Source: an uncultured bacterium
GTDB lineage: Bacteria > Planctomycetota > Phycisphaerae > Phycisphaerales > SM1A02
Length of the DNA stretch: 64,000 bases
Direction of reading: 5' to 3'
Assembly: GCA_903919715.1 (NCBI GenBank)
Contig: CAIXJC010000011.1
Span: forward strand, 1 to 64,000
The notes below the pieces were generated by a model. That model made no database searches and was not told the origin of the DNA. It worked only from the letters and a program-made list of their open reading frames with translations. The position numbers were made by a program, and so were the translations under genes. Shown piece after piece: positions 18,799 to 28,119 of this stretch. Position 1 is the first letter of the stretch, and the number at the start of each line of letters is the position of its first letter.

Positions 18799-19698
18799 AT
18801 GAAACAACTCGCCCCAAATAGCGCCGCTGCGAGAGATATTGCAAATGGGCGATACGTGGTGCGGCCGATGTCGCAGCGCGAGATCGATGAGATCGTCATT
18901 CCGCGCATGCGCAGTGCGGGATGGAATCCAGGAATTCACGACGCATCGACTTTCATCGTTGCGGATCCCAACGGTTTTCTCGTGGGACAACTTCATGGAA
19001 AGCCGATCGCTTGTGTGAGCGCTGTGCGCTATGACGACTCCTTCGCATTCTTTGGGTGCTACTTAGTCGACGAGGCGTACCGCGGATACGGGTATGGAAT
19101 GGCGATGCACGAAATGGCGCGAAAGAACGCTGTGGGTTGCGTTCAAGGCGGCGATGGAGTGCTTGAAATCATCGCAAAGTATGAACAGATCGGACGGGTT
19201 GCGGCATACAAGAACATTCGCTTTGAGGGCGTTGCGACGAGTGCGATGCACAGAACGAAAGATGCCACCGCAGTCGATGTCCGCAGTGTTGATTTGCAAA
19301 AAATCGCCCTGCTTGATCGTGCGTGTTTCCCTGCCACGCGAATCGCGTTCTTGCGTGCTTGGCTTTCGCAACCAGATGGAAGTGGATTTGCTGTGATGAA
19401 CGGAGAATCTGTTGAGGGCTTTGGATTCATTCGAAAATGTTTCCAAGGTCACAAGATCGGGCCACTCTTTGCGAAGACTCCCATTGCTGCTGATGCGATC
19501 TTTCGATCGCTGATAAGCACGATTCGACCTGGAGAATTATTCTGGTTGGATGTCCCAGAGCCGAATGAAAATGCGCTTGGTTTGGTCCAAAGAAATGGCA
19601 TGAAAGAAGTCTTTGCAACGATCCGCACATATACCGGCACACCGCCCGCTCTTCGACTTGATTGGGTGTATGGCATCACGACGTTTGAGCTTGGGTGA
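18799..19698 (+). CDS. GNAT-family acetyltransferase with YitH/HolE-like C-terminal domain
   Basis: The 299-residue protein has an N-terminal GNAT domain with the acetyl-CoA loop LVDEAYRGYGYGMAMHEMA (about residues 89-107, R/Q-x-x-G-x-G/A type). The C-terminal half matches the second domain of two-domain GNATs, with RIAFLRAWL, GFGFIRKC and KIGPLFAKT motifs typical of YitH-like enzymes. The acceptor substrate is unknown. There is no convincing Shine-Dalgarno before the start at 18799. The next gene follows on the same strand after 58 bases. Confidence 0.8.
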   Translation: MKQLAPNSAAARDIANGRYVVRPMSQREIDEIVIPRMRSAGWNPGIHDASTFIVADPNGFLVGQLHGKPIACVSAVRYDDSFAFFGCYLVDEAYRGYGYGMAMHEMARKNAVGCVQGGDGVLEIIAKYEQIGRVAAYKNIRFEGVATSAMHRTKDATAVDVRSVDLQKIALLDRACFPATRIAFLRAWLSQPDGSGFAVMNGESVEGFGFIRKCFQGHKIGPLFAKTPIAADAIFRSLISTIRPGELFWLDVPEPNENALGLVQRNGMKEVFATIRTYTGTPPALRLDWVYGITTFELG

Positions 19699-19756
19699 TC
19701 GCTCATCAAGCGCAGCGTGTGAATCCAAGCCAACATTGACGGACTATGCTCCCTCA

Positions 19757-20872
19757 ATGCACAAGACCTTCTGCTCGCCGTCCAAATACACGCAAGGAAT
19801 AAACGCGACACAATCGCTTGGCGCAGAGATGATGGTCATGGGACTTTCTGGACCGGTGTTGATTGTGGCCAGCCCTTCTCCGCAGCGAATACTTGAAGCG
19901 ACATGGCGCAAGACGTTTGCCGAAGCAAAGATTGCTTTTACGATCCATACCTTTGCCGGCGAATGCACACACGCTGAAGTGAAGCGCATCACTGCGGCGG
20001 CCACGGCGACGAAGTGCCAGACGATCGTCGGCGCAGGTGGTGGCAAAGTGCTTGATGCTGCGCGATCTGCCGCAGCATCGATGAAAGTTCCCTTTATTAG
20101 TTGCCCGACGATCGCAACGACTGATTCCCCATGCTGTGCAATCTCAGTCATCTATAACGAAGCAGGAGTCGTTGAGGAAAGTCAGCTTCATAGAACGAAT
20201 CCGGCCCTCGTGCTTGTCGACACACAAGTGATCGCAGAAGCGCCAGCACGGATGCTCGTTGCGGGAATGGGCGATGCGCTTTCAACTCTATTCGAGGCTC
20301 GTGCGTGCGTTGCGTCGAAGAGTCCAAATATGCGCGGCGGTTCGTGCACGCTGGTGGCTCTGGCGATCGCAGAGCTTTGCTATAAAACACTGCTTGCCGA
20401 TGGAGTTGAAGCGCTGCGTTCAGCGAGCGAAAAAACGGTCACTCCAGCGCTCGAACGGATCATCGAGGCAAATACGCTTCTCTCTGGGCTTGGATTTGAA
20501 TCGGCAGGACTTGCTGCTGCACATTCGGTTCATAATGGGCTGACTGTGGCTCCGGGCACGCACGATTTCTTGCACGGCGAAAAAGTTGCCTTCGGCGTCA
20601 TCGCCCATTTGATGCTTGAAAAGGCGAGTCCCGCGCAAATCGATGAAGTGCTGAACTTTTCCTATTCGATCGGACTGCCGATGACACTGTCCGACATCGG
20701 CTGCGCAAACATGACGAGTGACATGCTGGCCAAGGTCGCGGTGCGGGCGACGATTCCTGGCGAATGGATCCACAACGAACCATTTGCAGTGACGCCAAAG
20801 ATGGTTGAAGATGCAATTCTTGCTGCCGATGCTGCAGGACGCGCGTTCAAGGCGAAACGCGCGAGCGCTTGA
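19757..20872 (+). CDS. gldA: Glycerol dehydrogenase (GldA family)
   Basis: This 371-residue iron-type alcohol dehydrogenase would oxidise glycerol to dihydroxyacetone with NAD. The start MHKTFCSPSKYTQG matches the usual GldA N-terminus; the frame extends 144 bases upstream, but that part overlaps the preceding gene. The NAD loop GAGGGKVLDAAR lies at about residues 93-104. Metal ligands appear as the Asp in GMGDALSTLFEA, the His in AAHSVHNG and the His in FLHGEKVAFG. No dihydroxyacetone kinase is adjacent. Family call is firm; exact substrate could be another polyol. Confidence 0.9.
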   Translation: MHKTFCSPSKYTQGINATQSLGAEMMVMGLSGPVLIVASPSPQRILEATWRKTFAEAKIAFTIHTFAGECTHAEVKRITAAATATKCQTIVGAGGGKVLDAARSAAASMKVPFISCPTIATTDSPCCAISVIYNEAGVVEESQLHRTNPALVLVDTQVIAEAPARMLVAGMGDALSTLFEARACVASKSPNMRGGSCTLVALAIAELCYKTLLADGVEALRSASEKTVTPALERIIEANTLLSGLGFESAGLAAAHSVHNGLTVAPGTHDFLHGEKVAFGVIAHLMLEKASPAQIDEVLNFSYSIGLPMTLSDIGCANMTSDMLAKVAVRATIPGEWIHNEPFAVTPKMVEDAILAADAAGRAFKAKRASA

Positions 20873-20877
20873 ACAAA

Positions 20878-21426
20878 TTAGTACGGCGTCTTGCTTGCGG
20901 TATTGCGCCACAGCACAAATGCTGCGCTCGCCTCGTCGCGCAACAACTGCGTCATCGGGATCGATCGTTCATCGACTGGCTTTGAAAGTTGCTGATAGAT
21001 GAAGTTGTCATCGAACTGGATTGCGGCGGCGTCCAACTTCGTGTTGGCATAAAAAATTGCGTCAAGCCTTGCCCAGTAGATAGCCGCCAAACACATCGGA
21101 CATGGCTCGCAACTCGTATAAATAGATGCGCCCCTGAGATCGAATCGTGCGATTATCTTGCACGCCGCACGAATCGCATTGATTTCGGCATGTGACGTCG
21201 GATCGTTATTTGCAGTGACTTGATTCCAACCTTCACCGACAATCACGCCATCTTGCACTACGACTGCGCCGAATGGCCCCCCACCGTGCACTGCAACATT
21301 CTGCACCGACAGCTCTATTGCGCGGCGCATGAAACGCTCGTGATTTGAGTCCTGAGTTGAATTGGGAGTGGAATTGGGCGTGGAATTGTCAGCGGAGTTC
21401 ATCATCGCATTCTCATGATAGATCAC
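20878..21426 (-). CDS. guaD: Guanine deaminase (CDA-fold, GuaD type)
   Basis: This 182-residue zinc hydrolase would convert guanine to xanthine. The zinc site is complete: SHAEINAI (His, and Glu as proton shuttle) and SCEPCPMC (two Cys). The core closely follows the Bacillus GuaD pattern (GGPFGAVVV, NDPTSHAE, AIYWARLDAIFYA, FDDNFIY) and it has the characteristic C-terminal WRN-x(5)-PY ending that enters the neighbouring active site. The N-terminus contains a short tandem repeat, NSTPNSTPNST, encoded by a 12-base direct repeat near 21358-21390, so an internal ATG (21405) may be the start. Its 5' end overlaps the 3' end of the pseudouridine synthase gene by 14 bases, suggesting co-transcription. 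Confidence 0.9.
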   Translation of the reverse strand: MIYHENAMMNSADNSTPNSTPNSTQDSNHERFMRRAIELSVQNVAVHGGGPFGAVVVQDGVIVGEGWNQVTANNDPTSHAEINAIRAACKIIARFDLRGASIYTSCEPCPMCLAAIYWARLDAIFYANTKLDAAAIQFDDNFIYQQLSKPVDERSIPMTQLLRDEASAAFVLWRNTASKTPY

Positions 21427-22354
21427 GCTTGCTCACAAACTTCCTCGCCGCACCCGTAATTGGGTCGCGAAACTCCACGCTGCGTGCAAGCAACTGGAGC
21501 GGCTTGGAATAATCCCTTCGTGCGTCATCGGATGGCTTTGGCTGCATGATGGGGTACATCGGATCATTCAAGATTGGAATTCCAAGCGCGGCACAATGCA
21601 CCCGCAATTGATGCTTGCGCCCTGTGACTGGTCGCAATCGGTAAAGCGCATGCTCGCCCCGCGCCTCCATCAACTCGATATGTGTCAGAGAATTCGGGTC
21701 GCCCTTGGCAGTCTCTTCACGCATTCGCATGAAGTGTTCATCCTGCACCATTCGACTTTCGTATGTCATCGGAAGTTTGAGCGATGCGTTGGCACGTCCA
21801 ACAGCTTCATAAGACTTTTCAACTTCACGCTGACGAAAGAGCGCTTGGTACGCATCGCGCTGGGAATCTTGGATGCAGAAGACCACGATTCCAGCAGTGC
21901 CGCTATCAATGCGGTGAATCGGAACGAGCGCGTCGATTCCAAGACGTTTCTTGAGTCGAACAAGCAGAGTCTCCTGCACGAAGCGTCCCGATGGAATGAC
22001 TGGCAGAAAGTGCGGCTTGTCTGCGACCACAAGATGTTCGTCTTGAAAGAGAACTTGCTCCTCAAATGGAATGGGATCCTCAACTTCGATCGATCTGTAA
22101 TAGAAAACGCCAAGATTCGCTTCATGGAGGCGGTGCTGCGTGACGGCAACGCCGCGCTCATCCATGACTTCTCCCGCAGATATTCGGCGGTTCCATTCAC
22201 TGGCGGCAACGCTCGGAAATTGCTCGACGAGACAGTCGAAAATCGTATTCCATGGACCAACGGGCAAGACTGTGCGACTTGGACCGACTCCGCCTCGAGT
22301 TGCGAGAGGCGCCGAAGGTTTCGCCGGAGTTTTCGTCTTTCGAGCTGCGGTCAT
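21413..22354 (-). CDS. RluA-family pseudouridine synthase
   Basis: The 313-residue protein has the catalytic motif HRIDSGTAG at about residues 147-155 (the Asp is the nucleophile of the HR-x-D-x(2)-T/S-G family box). Further family motifs are VVADKPHFLPV and the RPVTGRKHQLRVHCAALG motif that contacts RNA. The N-terminal extension is basic and proline-rich. It isomerises uridine in rRNA or tRNA; the specific target cannot be told from sequence. It is divergent from the S1 protein gene with only 55 bases between the starts. Confidence 0.9.
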   Translation of the reverse strand: MTAARKTKTPAKPSAPLATRGGVGPSRTVLPVGPWNTIFDCLVEQFPSVAASEWNRRISAGEVMDERGVAVTQHRLHEANLGVFYYRSIEVEDPIPFEEQVLFQDEHLVVADKPHFLPVIPSGRFVQETLLVRLKKRLGIDALVPIHRIDSGTAGIVVFCIQDSQRDAYQALFRQREVEKSYEAVGRANASLKLPMTYESRMVQDEHFMRMREETAKGDPNSLTHIELMEARGEHALYRLRPVTGRKHQLRVHCAALGIPILNDPMYPIMQPKPSDDARRDYSKPLQLLARSVEFRDPITGAARKFVSKRDLS

Positions 22355-22409
22355 TCTGGGTTCGAGGCGGGAAGTCTACGGCGTTTCCCCACTCGCCTAA
22401 CCTGTCTGC

Positions 22410-23249
22410 GTGGCAACTATCGGCAAACGAAATCTCCTCAGCATTACGCGTGAGACAAATTCTGGCCTCTATCTCGACGGCGAAGAACTAGGCGAGATTC
22501 TGCTTCCTGGGCGCTATGTCCCTCGCGACCTCGAACCCGACGCAAAGTTGGATGTCTTTCTTTATCGCGATTCGGAAGATCGACTTGTGGCGACAACAGA
22601 AAAGCCATATGCGATGGTCGGTGAATTTGGATATCTGACCGTGAAGCACGTCCACGAAAGAATGGGCGCATTTCTGGATTGGGGACTCTCGAAAGATTTG
22701 CTCTTGCCGTTTGCGGAACAAGCGAAACCGCTCCAAGCTGGCAACCGCGTCATTGTTGCAGTCTGCATCGATCCCAATACCGATCGGATTATGGCGAGTG
22801 GACGCATTGTCGATCACATCAGCAAAGAACCTCCGACATTCAGCGAAGGGCAATCAGTGCGACTTCTTATCACTGGCGAGAGCCCACTTGGATACACCGC
22901 CATCGTCGAGCACACCCACCTCGGATTGCTTTACCGAACTGAACTTTCAGCGCCGATGGTTGTTGGGCAGCGCATCACTGGATTTGTGAGAGAAGTTCGT
23001 CCCGATGGGAAGATTGATCTTGGACTGGATGCCGCTGGATACGGGCGAATCGCGCCGCTGACGGACCAGATCATCGAGGCGCTTCAAGCTGCAGGCGGGA
23101 GGTTGAATTACGACGATGACAGCACGCCAGACGAAATTCGCCAGCGCTTTGGAACGAGCAAAAAAGCTTTCAAACAAGCACTTGGAAATCTCTTTCGCGA
23201 GAGACGAATCGCCTTCATGCATCCTGGGATTCACCTCGTCGAGCAGTGA
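22410..23249 (+). CDS. S1-domain RNA-binding protein of the CvfB/YitL family
   Basis: This 279-residue protein starts at a GTG. The CvfB layout is visible: an N-terminal S1-like unit (GLYLDGEELGEILLPGRYVP), a second S1 region with GEFGYLTVKHVHERMGAFLDWGLSKDLLLP, a third with VRLLITGESPLGYTAIVEHTHLGLLY, and a C-terminal winged helix (SKKAFKQALGNLFRERRI). CvfB-type proteins bind RNA; in Staphylococcus one influences virulence gene expression. The function here is probably post-transcriptional regulation or translation-related. The next gene starts 91 bases downstream behind its own AGGGAG site. Confidence 0.88.
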   Translation: MATIGKRNLLSITRETNSGLYLDGEELGEILLPGRYVPRDLEPDAKLDVFLYRDSEDRLVATTEKPYAMVGEFGYLTVKHVHERMGAFLDWGLSKDLLLPFAEQAKPLQAGNRVIVAVCIDPNTDRIMASGRIVDHISKEPPTFSEGQSVRLLITGESPLGYTAIVEHTHLGLLYRTELSAPMVVGQRITGFVREVRPDGKIDLGLDAAGYGRIAPLTDQIIEALQAAGGRLNYDDDSTPDEIRQRFGTSKKAFKQALGNLFRERRIAFMHPGIHLVEQ

Positions 23250-23340
23250 AGCGAACCACAAGCGCTGATTCTCTGCGGTAACCTCTCGACTCGGGCGCTT
23301 TGCCCATTTCAGCGGCTTCACTTCCCATAGGGAGAATTCA

Positions 23341-24468
23341 ATGAACGTTTCATTCCCGAAAATTATTCGTCAACTTTTTATCGCCGCTCTTGTGCTGTCG
23401 AATGCAACCTTTGCGATCAACGTGCATGCTCGCGGAGATATTCCAGACGATTGGTTCTTCGAGGGTGCCAACAGGCCGAAAGCACTGCGTGATCTTGAAG
23501 GGAAGCCTGCGCCAGAAATCGTCACACAAGCATGGATCGGCGATCCAACGACAATCGCTGCAAATCGTGGCAAGGTCGTCGTTATCGACTTCTGGGCAAC
23601 TTGGTGCGGTCCGTGCATGGCTGCAATTCCTGAAAATGTCGAGTTGATGAAAAAGTCCGCAGGGAAACCACTCGCTTTCATCGGCATCCACGACTCCAAT
23701 TCTGGTTGGAATAATGCGCCGCAAGCTGTCAAGAGTAAGGGAATCAACTATCCAGTTGCGCAGGACAAAGGAGATTCTGCGAAGGCGTATCAGGTTTCAT
23801 TCTGGCCAACATATGTTGTGATTGACCATGACGGCATCGTGCGCGCAGCTGGATTGATTCCGACTCACGTCGCAGAGGTCGTGGAAATGTTGCTGAAGAA
23901 AGTTCCAGCCGCATCCGCAACGGGGAGCGATTCATCCGCTTCCTACTTTGGCGGAGCTGCGCGCCCCTCGTGGCTGAAAGCGATTGAAGGAACCGCTGCA
24001 CCTGCATTACCGCAAGATGCAAAGTGGATCGGAACACCAGTCACGGCAGAAGCGCGTCAGAATCAAATCGTGGTGATGCAGTTCTTTTCGCCACAGGGCG
24101 ATGCTTCGATAAAACAACTGCAGCAAGTTGCAGAACTCGCGACAGAATTTGCTCCCCAAGGTGTCGTCATCATGGGCATCTGCGATGCTCGAAGCAAGTG
24201 GCCCGCCGCAAAGAGTGCAATTGAAGGCAAAAAGATCACGATTCCAATCATGCAGGATCGCGCAGTACCAGGCGTTGCTGGAAGCCAACCTCCAATCATG
24301 CTGGGAACAACTGCTGCGGAGATGGGAGTTCGACTTGCCCCAACCACCGTAATCATCGACCAAAATGGAAAAGTGCGGGCCGCTGGAGTGCGCCCTGACA
24401 AAGTCAAAGAAATGATCAACACGATGCTTACTGAACCGATTTCTGCGCCAAACACACCGAGCAAATGA
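23341..24468 (+). CDS. Secreted tandem TlpA/thioredoxin-like protein, first gene of a Bat-type operon
   Basis: The 375-residue protein has a signal peptide (IIRQLFIAALVLSNATFAINVHA) and two TlpA/AhpC-like domains. The first, at about residues 55-200, carries a complete redox centre FWATWCGPC. The second, at about 215-370, has the fold pattern (VVMQFFSPQGDASIKQL and TTVIIDQNGKVRAAG) but lacks the Cys-x-x-Cys, so only one domain can be redox active. It is exported and probably acts in the periplasm. An AGGGAG six bases upstream supports the start. The stop overlaps the MoxR gene as ATGA, linking it with the Bat operon. Confidence 0.85.
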   Translation: MNVSFPKIIRQLFIAALVLSNATFAINVHARGDIPDDWFFEGANRPKALRDLEGKPAPEIVTQAWIGDPTTIAANRGKVVVIDFWATWCGPCMAAIPENVELMKKSAGKPLAFIGIHDSNSGWNNAPQAVKSKGINYPVAQDKGDSAKAYQVSFWPTYVVIDHDGIVRAAGLIPTHVAEVVEMLLKKVPAASATGSDSSASYFGGAARPSWLKAIEGTAAPALPQDAKWIGTPVTAEARQNQIVVMQFFSPQGDASIKQLQQVAELATEFAPQGVVIMGICDARSKWPAAKSAIEGKKITIPIMQDRAVPGVAGSQPPIMLGTTAAEMGVRLAPTTVIIDQNGKVRAAGVRPDKVKEMINTMLTEPISAPNTPSK

Positions 24469-25505
24469 ACATGACAACTGGAAATACCACAAGTAACAAT
24501 ATGAGTTCTTCCACATCACACCCTGCCACCGTTCCAGCCGTTGGTGCTTGCCCATTTGCCGACACCGTTCGTACCCACGTTGGCAAGACCGTCGTTGGAC
24601 AGCAAGTTGTTGTCGAGCGCGTCATGATCGCACTGCTGACCGGCGGGCATCTGCTCCTTGAAGGTGTCCCAGGCATTGCCAAGACGCTCATCGTCCAGTC
24701 TGTCGCCAAAGCGATCGACCTGAAGTTCTCTCGCGTGCAGTTCACCATCGATCTATTGCCATCGGACATTCTTGGATCAGAGATTCTCGATCAGAAAACA
24801 AGCGAGTTTCGCATTCATCGTGGACCGATTTTTACCAACCTTCTGCTCGCTGACGAAATCAACCGCGCATCACCCAAAGTCCAGTCGGCGCTGCTCGAGG
24901 CAATGCAAGAGCGAAAGGTTTCCATAGGCGATACCTCGCACGTTCTTCCCGCGCCCTTCTTAGTGATTGCGACACAGAATCCGATTGAACAATCTGGAAC
25001 ATTTGAGTTGCCAGAGGCGCAGTTGGATCGATTCCTCTTACGCCACCGCTTTTCATATCCATCAGCGGAAGAAGAAACCGAAGTTGTGCGCAGAAGCCTG
25101 AAATTGAAGCTGAAACGTCAAGGAGATGGCGCGGTGCCGATGTCGGCATTCGATGCGATCGAAGATGGGGCGAAGCTGCACATCCGCGACCTTTCCGAGG
25201 CGATGGCTGCAGTGCAGAATGTTCATGTCAGCGAAGTCTTCTTGCGTGACTGTGTTGAGTTGGTGCATATGACGCGAAAGCATCCGGACATTGAATTGGG
25301 ATGCAGTCCACGCGCCGCACTTGCGCTCGTGCACGCCTCTCGCGCAAGAGCGTTCCTGCATGGTCGGGAGTACACCATTCCAGAGGACTTCTTCGCACTT
25401 GCTGAGGATGTCATTCTGCACCGCATGCGACTCTCGTACGAAGCGCTTGCGATGGGTCGAAAGTCAACCGATGTACTGACCGAAATGCTCCGCTCGCTTG
25501 CATAA
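24465..25505 (+). CDS. MoxR-family AAA+ ATPase of the Bat operon
   Basis: The 346-residue protein is a standard MoxR ATPase. It has Walker A GVPGIAKT, Walker B LLADEINRASPK, sensor 1 ATQNPIEQSGTFELPEAQLDRF and a C-terminal lid with GCSPRAALAL. Such ATPases act with DUF58 and VWA proteins encoded beside them to assemble or activate envelope or metal enzymes. The first codons (NMTTGNTTSNN) are low-complexity, so the start may be a few codons later; the ATGA overlap with the upstream gene supports 24465. Confidence 0.95.
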   Translation: MNMTTGNTTSNNMSSSTSHPATVPAVGACPFADTVRTHVGKTVVGQQVVVERVMIALLTGGHLLLEGVPGIAKTLIVQSVAKAIDLKFSRVQFTIDLLPSDILGSEILDQKTSEFRIHRGPIFTNLLLADEINRASPKVQSALLEAMQERKVSIGDTSHVLPAPFLVIATQNPIEQSGTFELPEAQLDRFLLRHRFSYPSAEEETEVVRRSLKLKLKRQGDGAVPMSAFDAIEDGAKLHIRDLSEAMAAVQNVHVSEVFLRDCVELVHMTRKHPDIELGCSPRAALALVHASRARAFLHGREYTIPEDFFALAEDVILHRMRLSYEALAMGRKSTDVLTEMLRSLA

Positions 25506-25517
25506 GAGTCCTTGCGC

Positions 25518-26378
25518 GTGACGACTATTCTGCGACCACCTGACGAACTTGCGCGCGGCGACTTTGAAATGGTCGTTCGACGACTCGCAGACGATCTTGC
25601 ATTTGGAATGGATCCATCACGCTTCATCGGATCAGGTCTGGAGTATGCGCAGTCTCGCCCATATTCCCCTGGCGATCCAATCAAGATGATGGATTGGAAG
25701 ATCACTGCACGACTTGGAAAGCCGTTCGTGAAAGAGTACGACACGCCGAAGCGAACGAATGTTTTTATCGTCGTCGACACATCGGCGTCGATGGGGATTT
25801 CGTCGACCACGATCACGAAGCATGATCTTGCGGTCTGGATTGCATCTGCGATTGGTTTGATCGCTCAGCGTCGGATGAGCCCCGTCGGAGTGATCGGCGG
25901 CGGCGAGCGTGAAACACGCTTAAATCCAAGCCTAAATCGTGGCGATCTTTGGCAGGCACTCGACCCGCTTCGCACAATCGGCCCGAATGAACAAACGCGA
26001 CTAGCGGACCGCTTGGGCGATCTTGATCTGCGCGCAAAGCGATCGAGTGTCTTTATCGTCATCAGTGACCTGCACGATCCCGATGCGATTCCTGCGATCC
26101 GCCACGCTTCTCAGAAGCACGACTGTGTTGCGATCCATCTGATGGATCCAGCTGAACGCGGAAAACTCCGCGCTGGCTTTTTCCGCGGTCAAGAGGCAGA
26201 GAGCGGACGGTCATTTATCGCGCATGGCGGATCCGCATGGGGACGCGAGGGTGAAGTCGCCGCCGACTTTGCACGTTGCGGCACAAGCTATCTCCGATTG
26301 CAGACTGACCAACCGTTCATCGCACCCCTTCGACATTTCCTCTCATTCAGACCGATGATGGGCGGAGGTCGCGGATGA
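25518..26378 (+). CDS. DUF58 domain protein of the Bat operon
   Basis: The 286-residue protein carries the DUF58 signature GSGLEYAQSRPYSPGD and MDWKITARLGKPFVKEY, followed by a VWA-like part with VVDTSASM and VISDLHDPD. A GTG at 25518 is preferred: AAGAG lies nine bases upstream, while the alternative TTG at 25512 is too close to it. DUF58 proteins are encoded with MoxR ATPases and VWA proteins in aerotolerance (Bat) clusters and are presumed partners of the ATPase. The stop overlaps the next gene as ATGA. Confidence 0.9.
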   Translation: MTTILRPPDELARGDFEMVVRRLADDLAFGMDPSRFIGSGLEYAQSRPYSPGDPIKMMDWKITARLGKPFVKEYDTPKRTNVFIVVDTSASMGISSTTITKHDLAVWIASAIGLIAQRRMSPVGVIGGGERETRLNPSLNRGDLWQALDPLRTIGPNEQTRLADRLGDLDLRAKRSSVFIVISDLHDPDAIPAIRHASQKHDCVAIHLMDPAERGKLRAGFFRGQEAESGRSFIAHGGSAWGREGEVAADFARCGTSYLRLQTDQPFIAPLRHFLSFRPMMGGGRG

Positions 26379-27196
26379 TCTTCACCCACCTCATCGCTGC
26401 GGCGCTCGCGTTCGCACCCACTGCAGACGAAAATCCAACTCCTCGAGGCATCACGGGCAGCGTGACGATCTCGCACTCGGGCGATCCACTGCAAGCCAAG
26501 CTCGATCAGGATCTTTCTTCGCCACTGCTGGTTCGCATGACGGATCTCTCAGGCGCCGATCCCACATCTAAACATCGATATCGAATCGACTTTATCGGAG
26601 CGGTTGCTGGGTCATTCGACCTGCGCTCGATGATCACCCACCGCGACGGAACACCTGCGACAGAAATCGCTGCAATTCCAGTCAAAATCGTCTCTGAACT
26701 GCCAGAGAAATTTGGGAGCGATCTTTTTATTGTTTCTGCAAAGCCATTGTTCGCACGAAGTTATTACCGAGTGATTCTCGGTTTGATCGCTGCAATTTGG
26801 ATTGCAATTCCAATTTTCGTATTTGTCCGCCGAGTGATCCGTAATCGACCCGCTCCTCCTGCGCCCCCACCACCACCGGCACCGACACTCGCCGATCAAC
26901 TTCGACCACTTGTAGAGGGAGCAATGAACCAAGGACTTTCGGTGCCCGACCAAGCACGACTCGAACTTCTGCTTATGGCTTTCTGGAGCGAGCGCCGCAA
27001 TTTTGCAGCACTACAACCTGCCGAGGCAATCGAAAAACTTCGCACGGATCCAGAAGCAAGCACCTTACTGCTGGCAATTGAACGCTGGCTACATGCACGC
27101 GGTGGTGCATCGCCTCAAGCCGCGCAAGGTCTTTCGCAGTTACTTGATCCGTACCGTGGTCATGCTCCTATTGCTGTTGCGGAGGTTTCGCAGTGA
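26375..27196 (+). CDS. Single-span membrane protein of the Bat operon (DUF4381-like)
   Basis: The 273-residue protein has a short N-terminal secretion signal (FTHLIAAALAFAPTA), an extracytoplasmic domain of about 110 residues, one membrane span near residues 130-150 (VILGLIAAIWIAIPIFVFV), a proline-rich linker (PAPPAPPPPPAP) and a helical cytosolic domain of about 100 residues. This matches the small membrane proteins between DUF58 and BatA genes in many Bat clusters. A specific family name is uncertain. It overlaps its neighbours by four bases on both sides, so it is translationally coupled to them. Confidence 0.75.
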   Translation: MIFTHLIAAALAFAPTADENPTPRGITGSVTISHSGDPLQAKLDQDLSSPLLVRMTDLSGADPTSKHRYRIDFIGAVAGSFDLRSMITHRDGTPATEIAAIPVKIVSELPEKFGSDLFIVSAKPLFARSYYRVILGLIAAIWIAIPIFVFVRRVIRNRPAPPAPPPPPAPTLADQLRPLVEGAMNQGLSVPDQARLELLLMAFWSERRNFAALQPAEAIEKLRTDPEASTLLLAIERWLHARGGASPQAAQGLSQLLDPYRGHAPIAVAEVSQ

Positions 27197-28095
27197 CATT
27201 TACATATCCGATGCTCTTGTTGCTCTTGGCAATTCCAGCGCTGATGTTGTGGGCGGTGCCCTATCGCAGATGGGGTCTCCGTCTCCCGTTTGATCACCAA
27301 CCTCATCCCAGTCGTCGATGGCTTTCCATTCTCCTTGCAACATTCGACTGCGTACCTGTACTCTTACTGGCAGCAACGATCGTCATTCTCGCTGGCCCGC
27401 AAACAATGCAACAGCCAAAGAATGCCCGAAAACTGACGAACATCCAATTCTGCCTCGATGTTTCGGGGAGCATGTCGATGGACAATCGCTATGAAAAAGC
27501 AAAGAAAGCAATCGAAGACTTCATCGCTGTGCGCGAAGGCGATGCATTCGGGCTAACAATTTTTGGTTCGCAACAAATTCGTTGGACGCCACTGACGAAA
27601 GATCTTTCTGCCGTAAAAAATTCTCTGCCCTTTGCCAATCCAAGTCGTCAACCGAGCCATATGGGAGGGACGCTGATCGGAGCAGCGCTGCGATTCTGCA
27701 AGGACAACATGATCAACGAAGCAGAACAAGGCGACCGCATGATTATTCTGGTTTCTGATGGGGAAAGTTCGGATCTTGCTGACGATGCGCCCACGCAAAT
27801 CGCCGACGAGCTGAAGAGCGCAAACATCAGGCTCTACCATGTCCATGTCGCAACGGATCCGATTCCAGATGAAGTTATCGATATCGCACGCGAAACTGGC
27901 GGCGAAGCATTTCAAGCGACAGATGCACTCAGCTTGAAGCGCGTCTTTACGCACATCGATCGAATGAAGCCTGCAGAATTTCGGACACTCGGTACGGTTC
28001 CGCTGGATCATTTTCAGCCATTCGCAATTGCTTCGTTGGCTTTCCTTGCACTGCATGTCATCGGACTTCTGGGAGCGCGATACACACCTTGGTGA
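27193..28095 (+). CDS. BatA-like VWA membrane protein
   Basis: The 300-residue protein has two N-terminal membrane segments (MLLLLLAIPALMLWAV and VPVLLLAATIVIL), a VWA domain with intact MIDAS CLDVSGSMS and LVSDGESSD plus a threonine loop GGTLIG, and a C-terminal membrane segment (AIASLAFLALHVIGLLG). This is the BatA architecture. BatA is thought to form an envelope complex with BatB and the MoxR ATPase that confers aerotolerance in Bacteroides; the role in planctomycetes is unproven. Confidence 0.9.
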   Translation: MTFTYPMLLLLLAIPALMLWAVPYRRWGLRLPFDHQPHPSRRWLSILLATFDCVPVLLLAATIVILAGPQTMQQPKNARKLTNIQFCLDVSGSMSMDNRYEKAKKAIEDFIAVREGDAFGLTIFGSQQIRWTPLTKDLSAVKNSLPFANPSRQPSHMGGTLIGAALRFCKDNMINEAEQGDRMIILVSDGESSDLADDAPTQIADELKSANIRLYHVHVATDPIPDEVIDIARETGGEAFQATDALSLKRVFTHIDRMKPAEFRTLGTVPLDHFQPFAIASLAFLALHVIGLLGARYTPW

Positions 28096-28119
28096 TTCAA
28101 CCAAGCGAGTAACCCAACC

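Noticed and set aside
19613-19756. N-terminal extension of glycerol dehydrogenase overlapping the GNAT gene
   Set aside because: GldA proteins begin at the MHKTFCSPSKY-type sequence; the extension lies inside the preceding gene.
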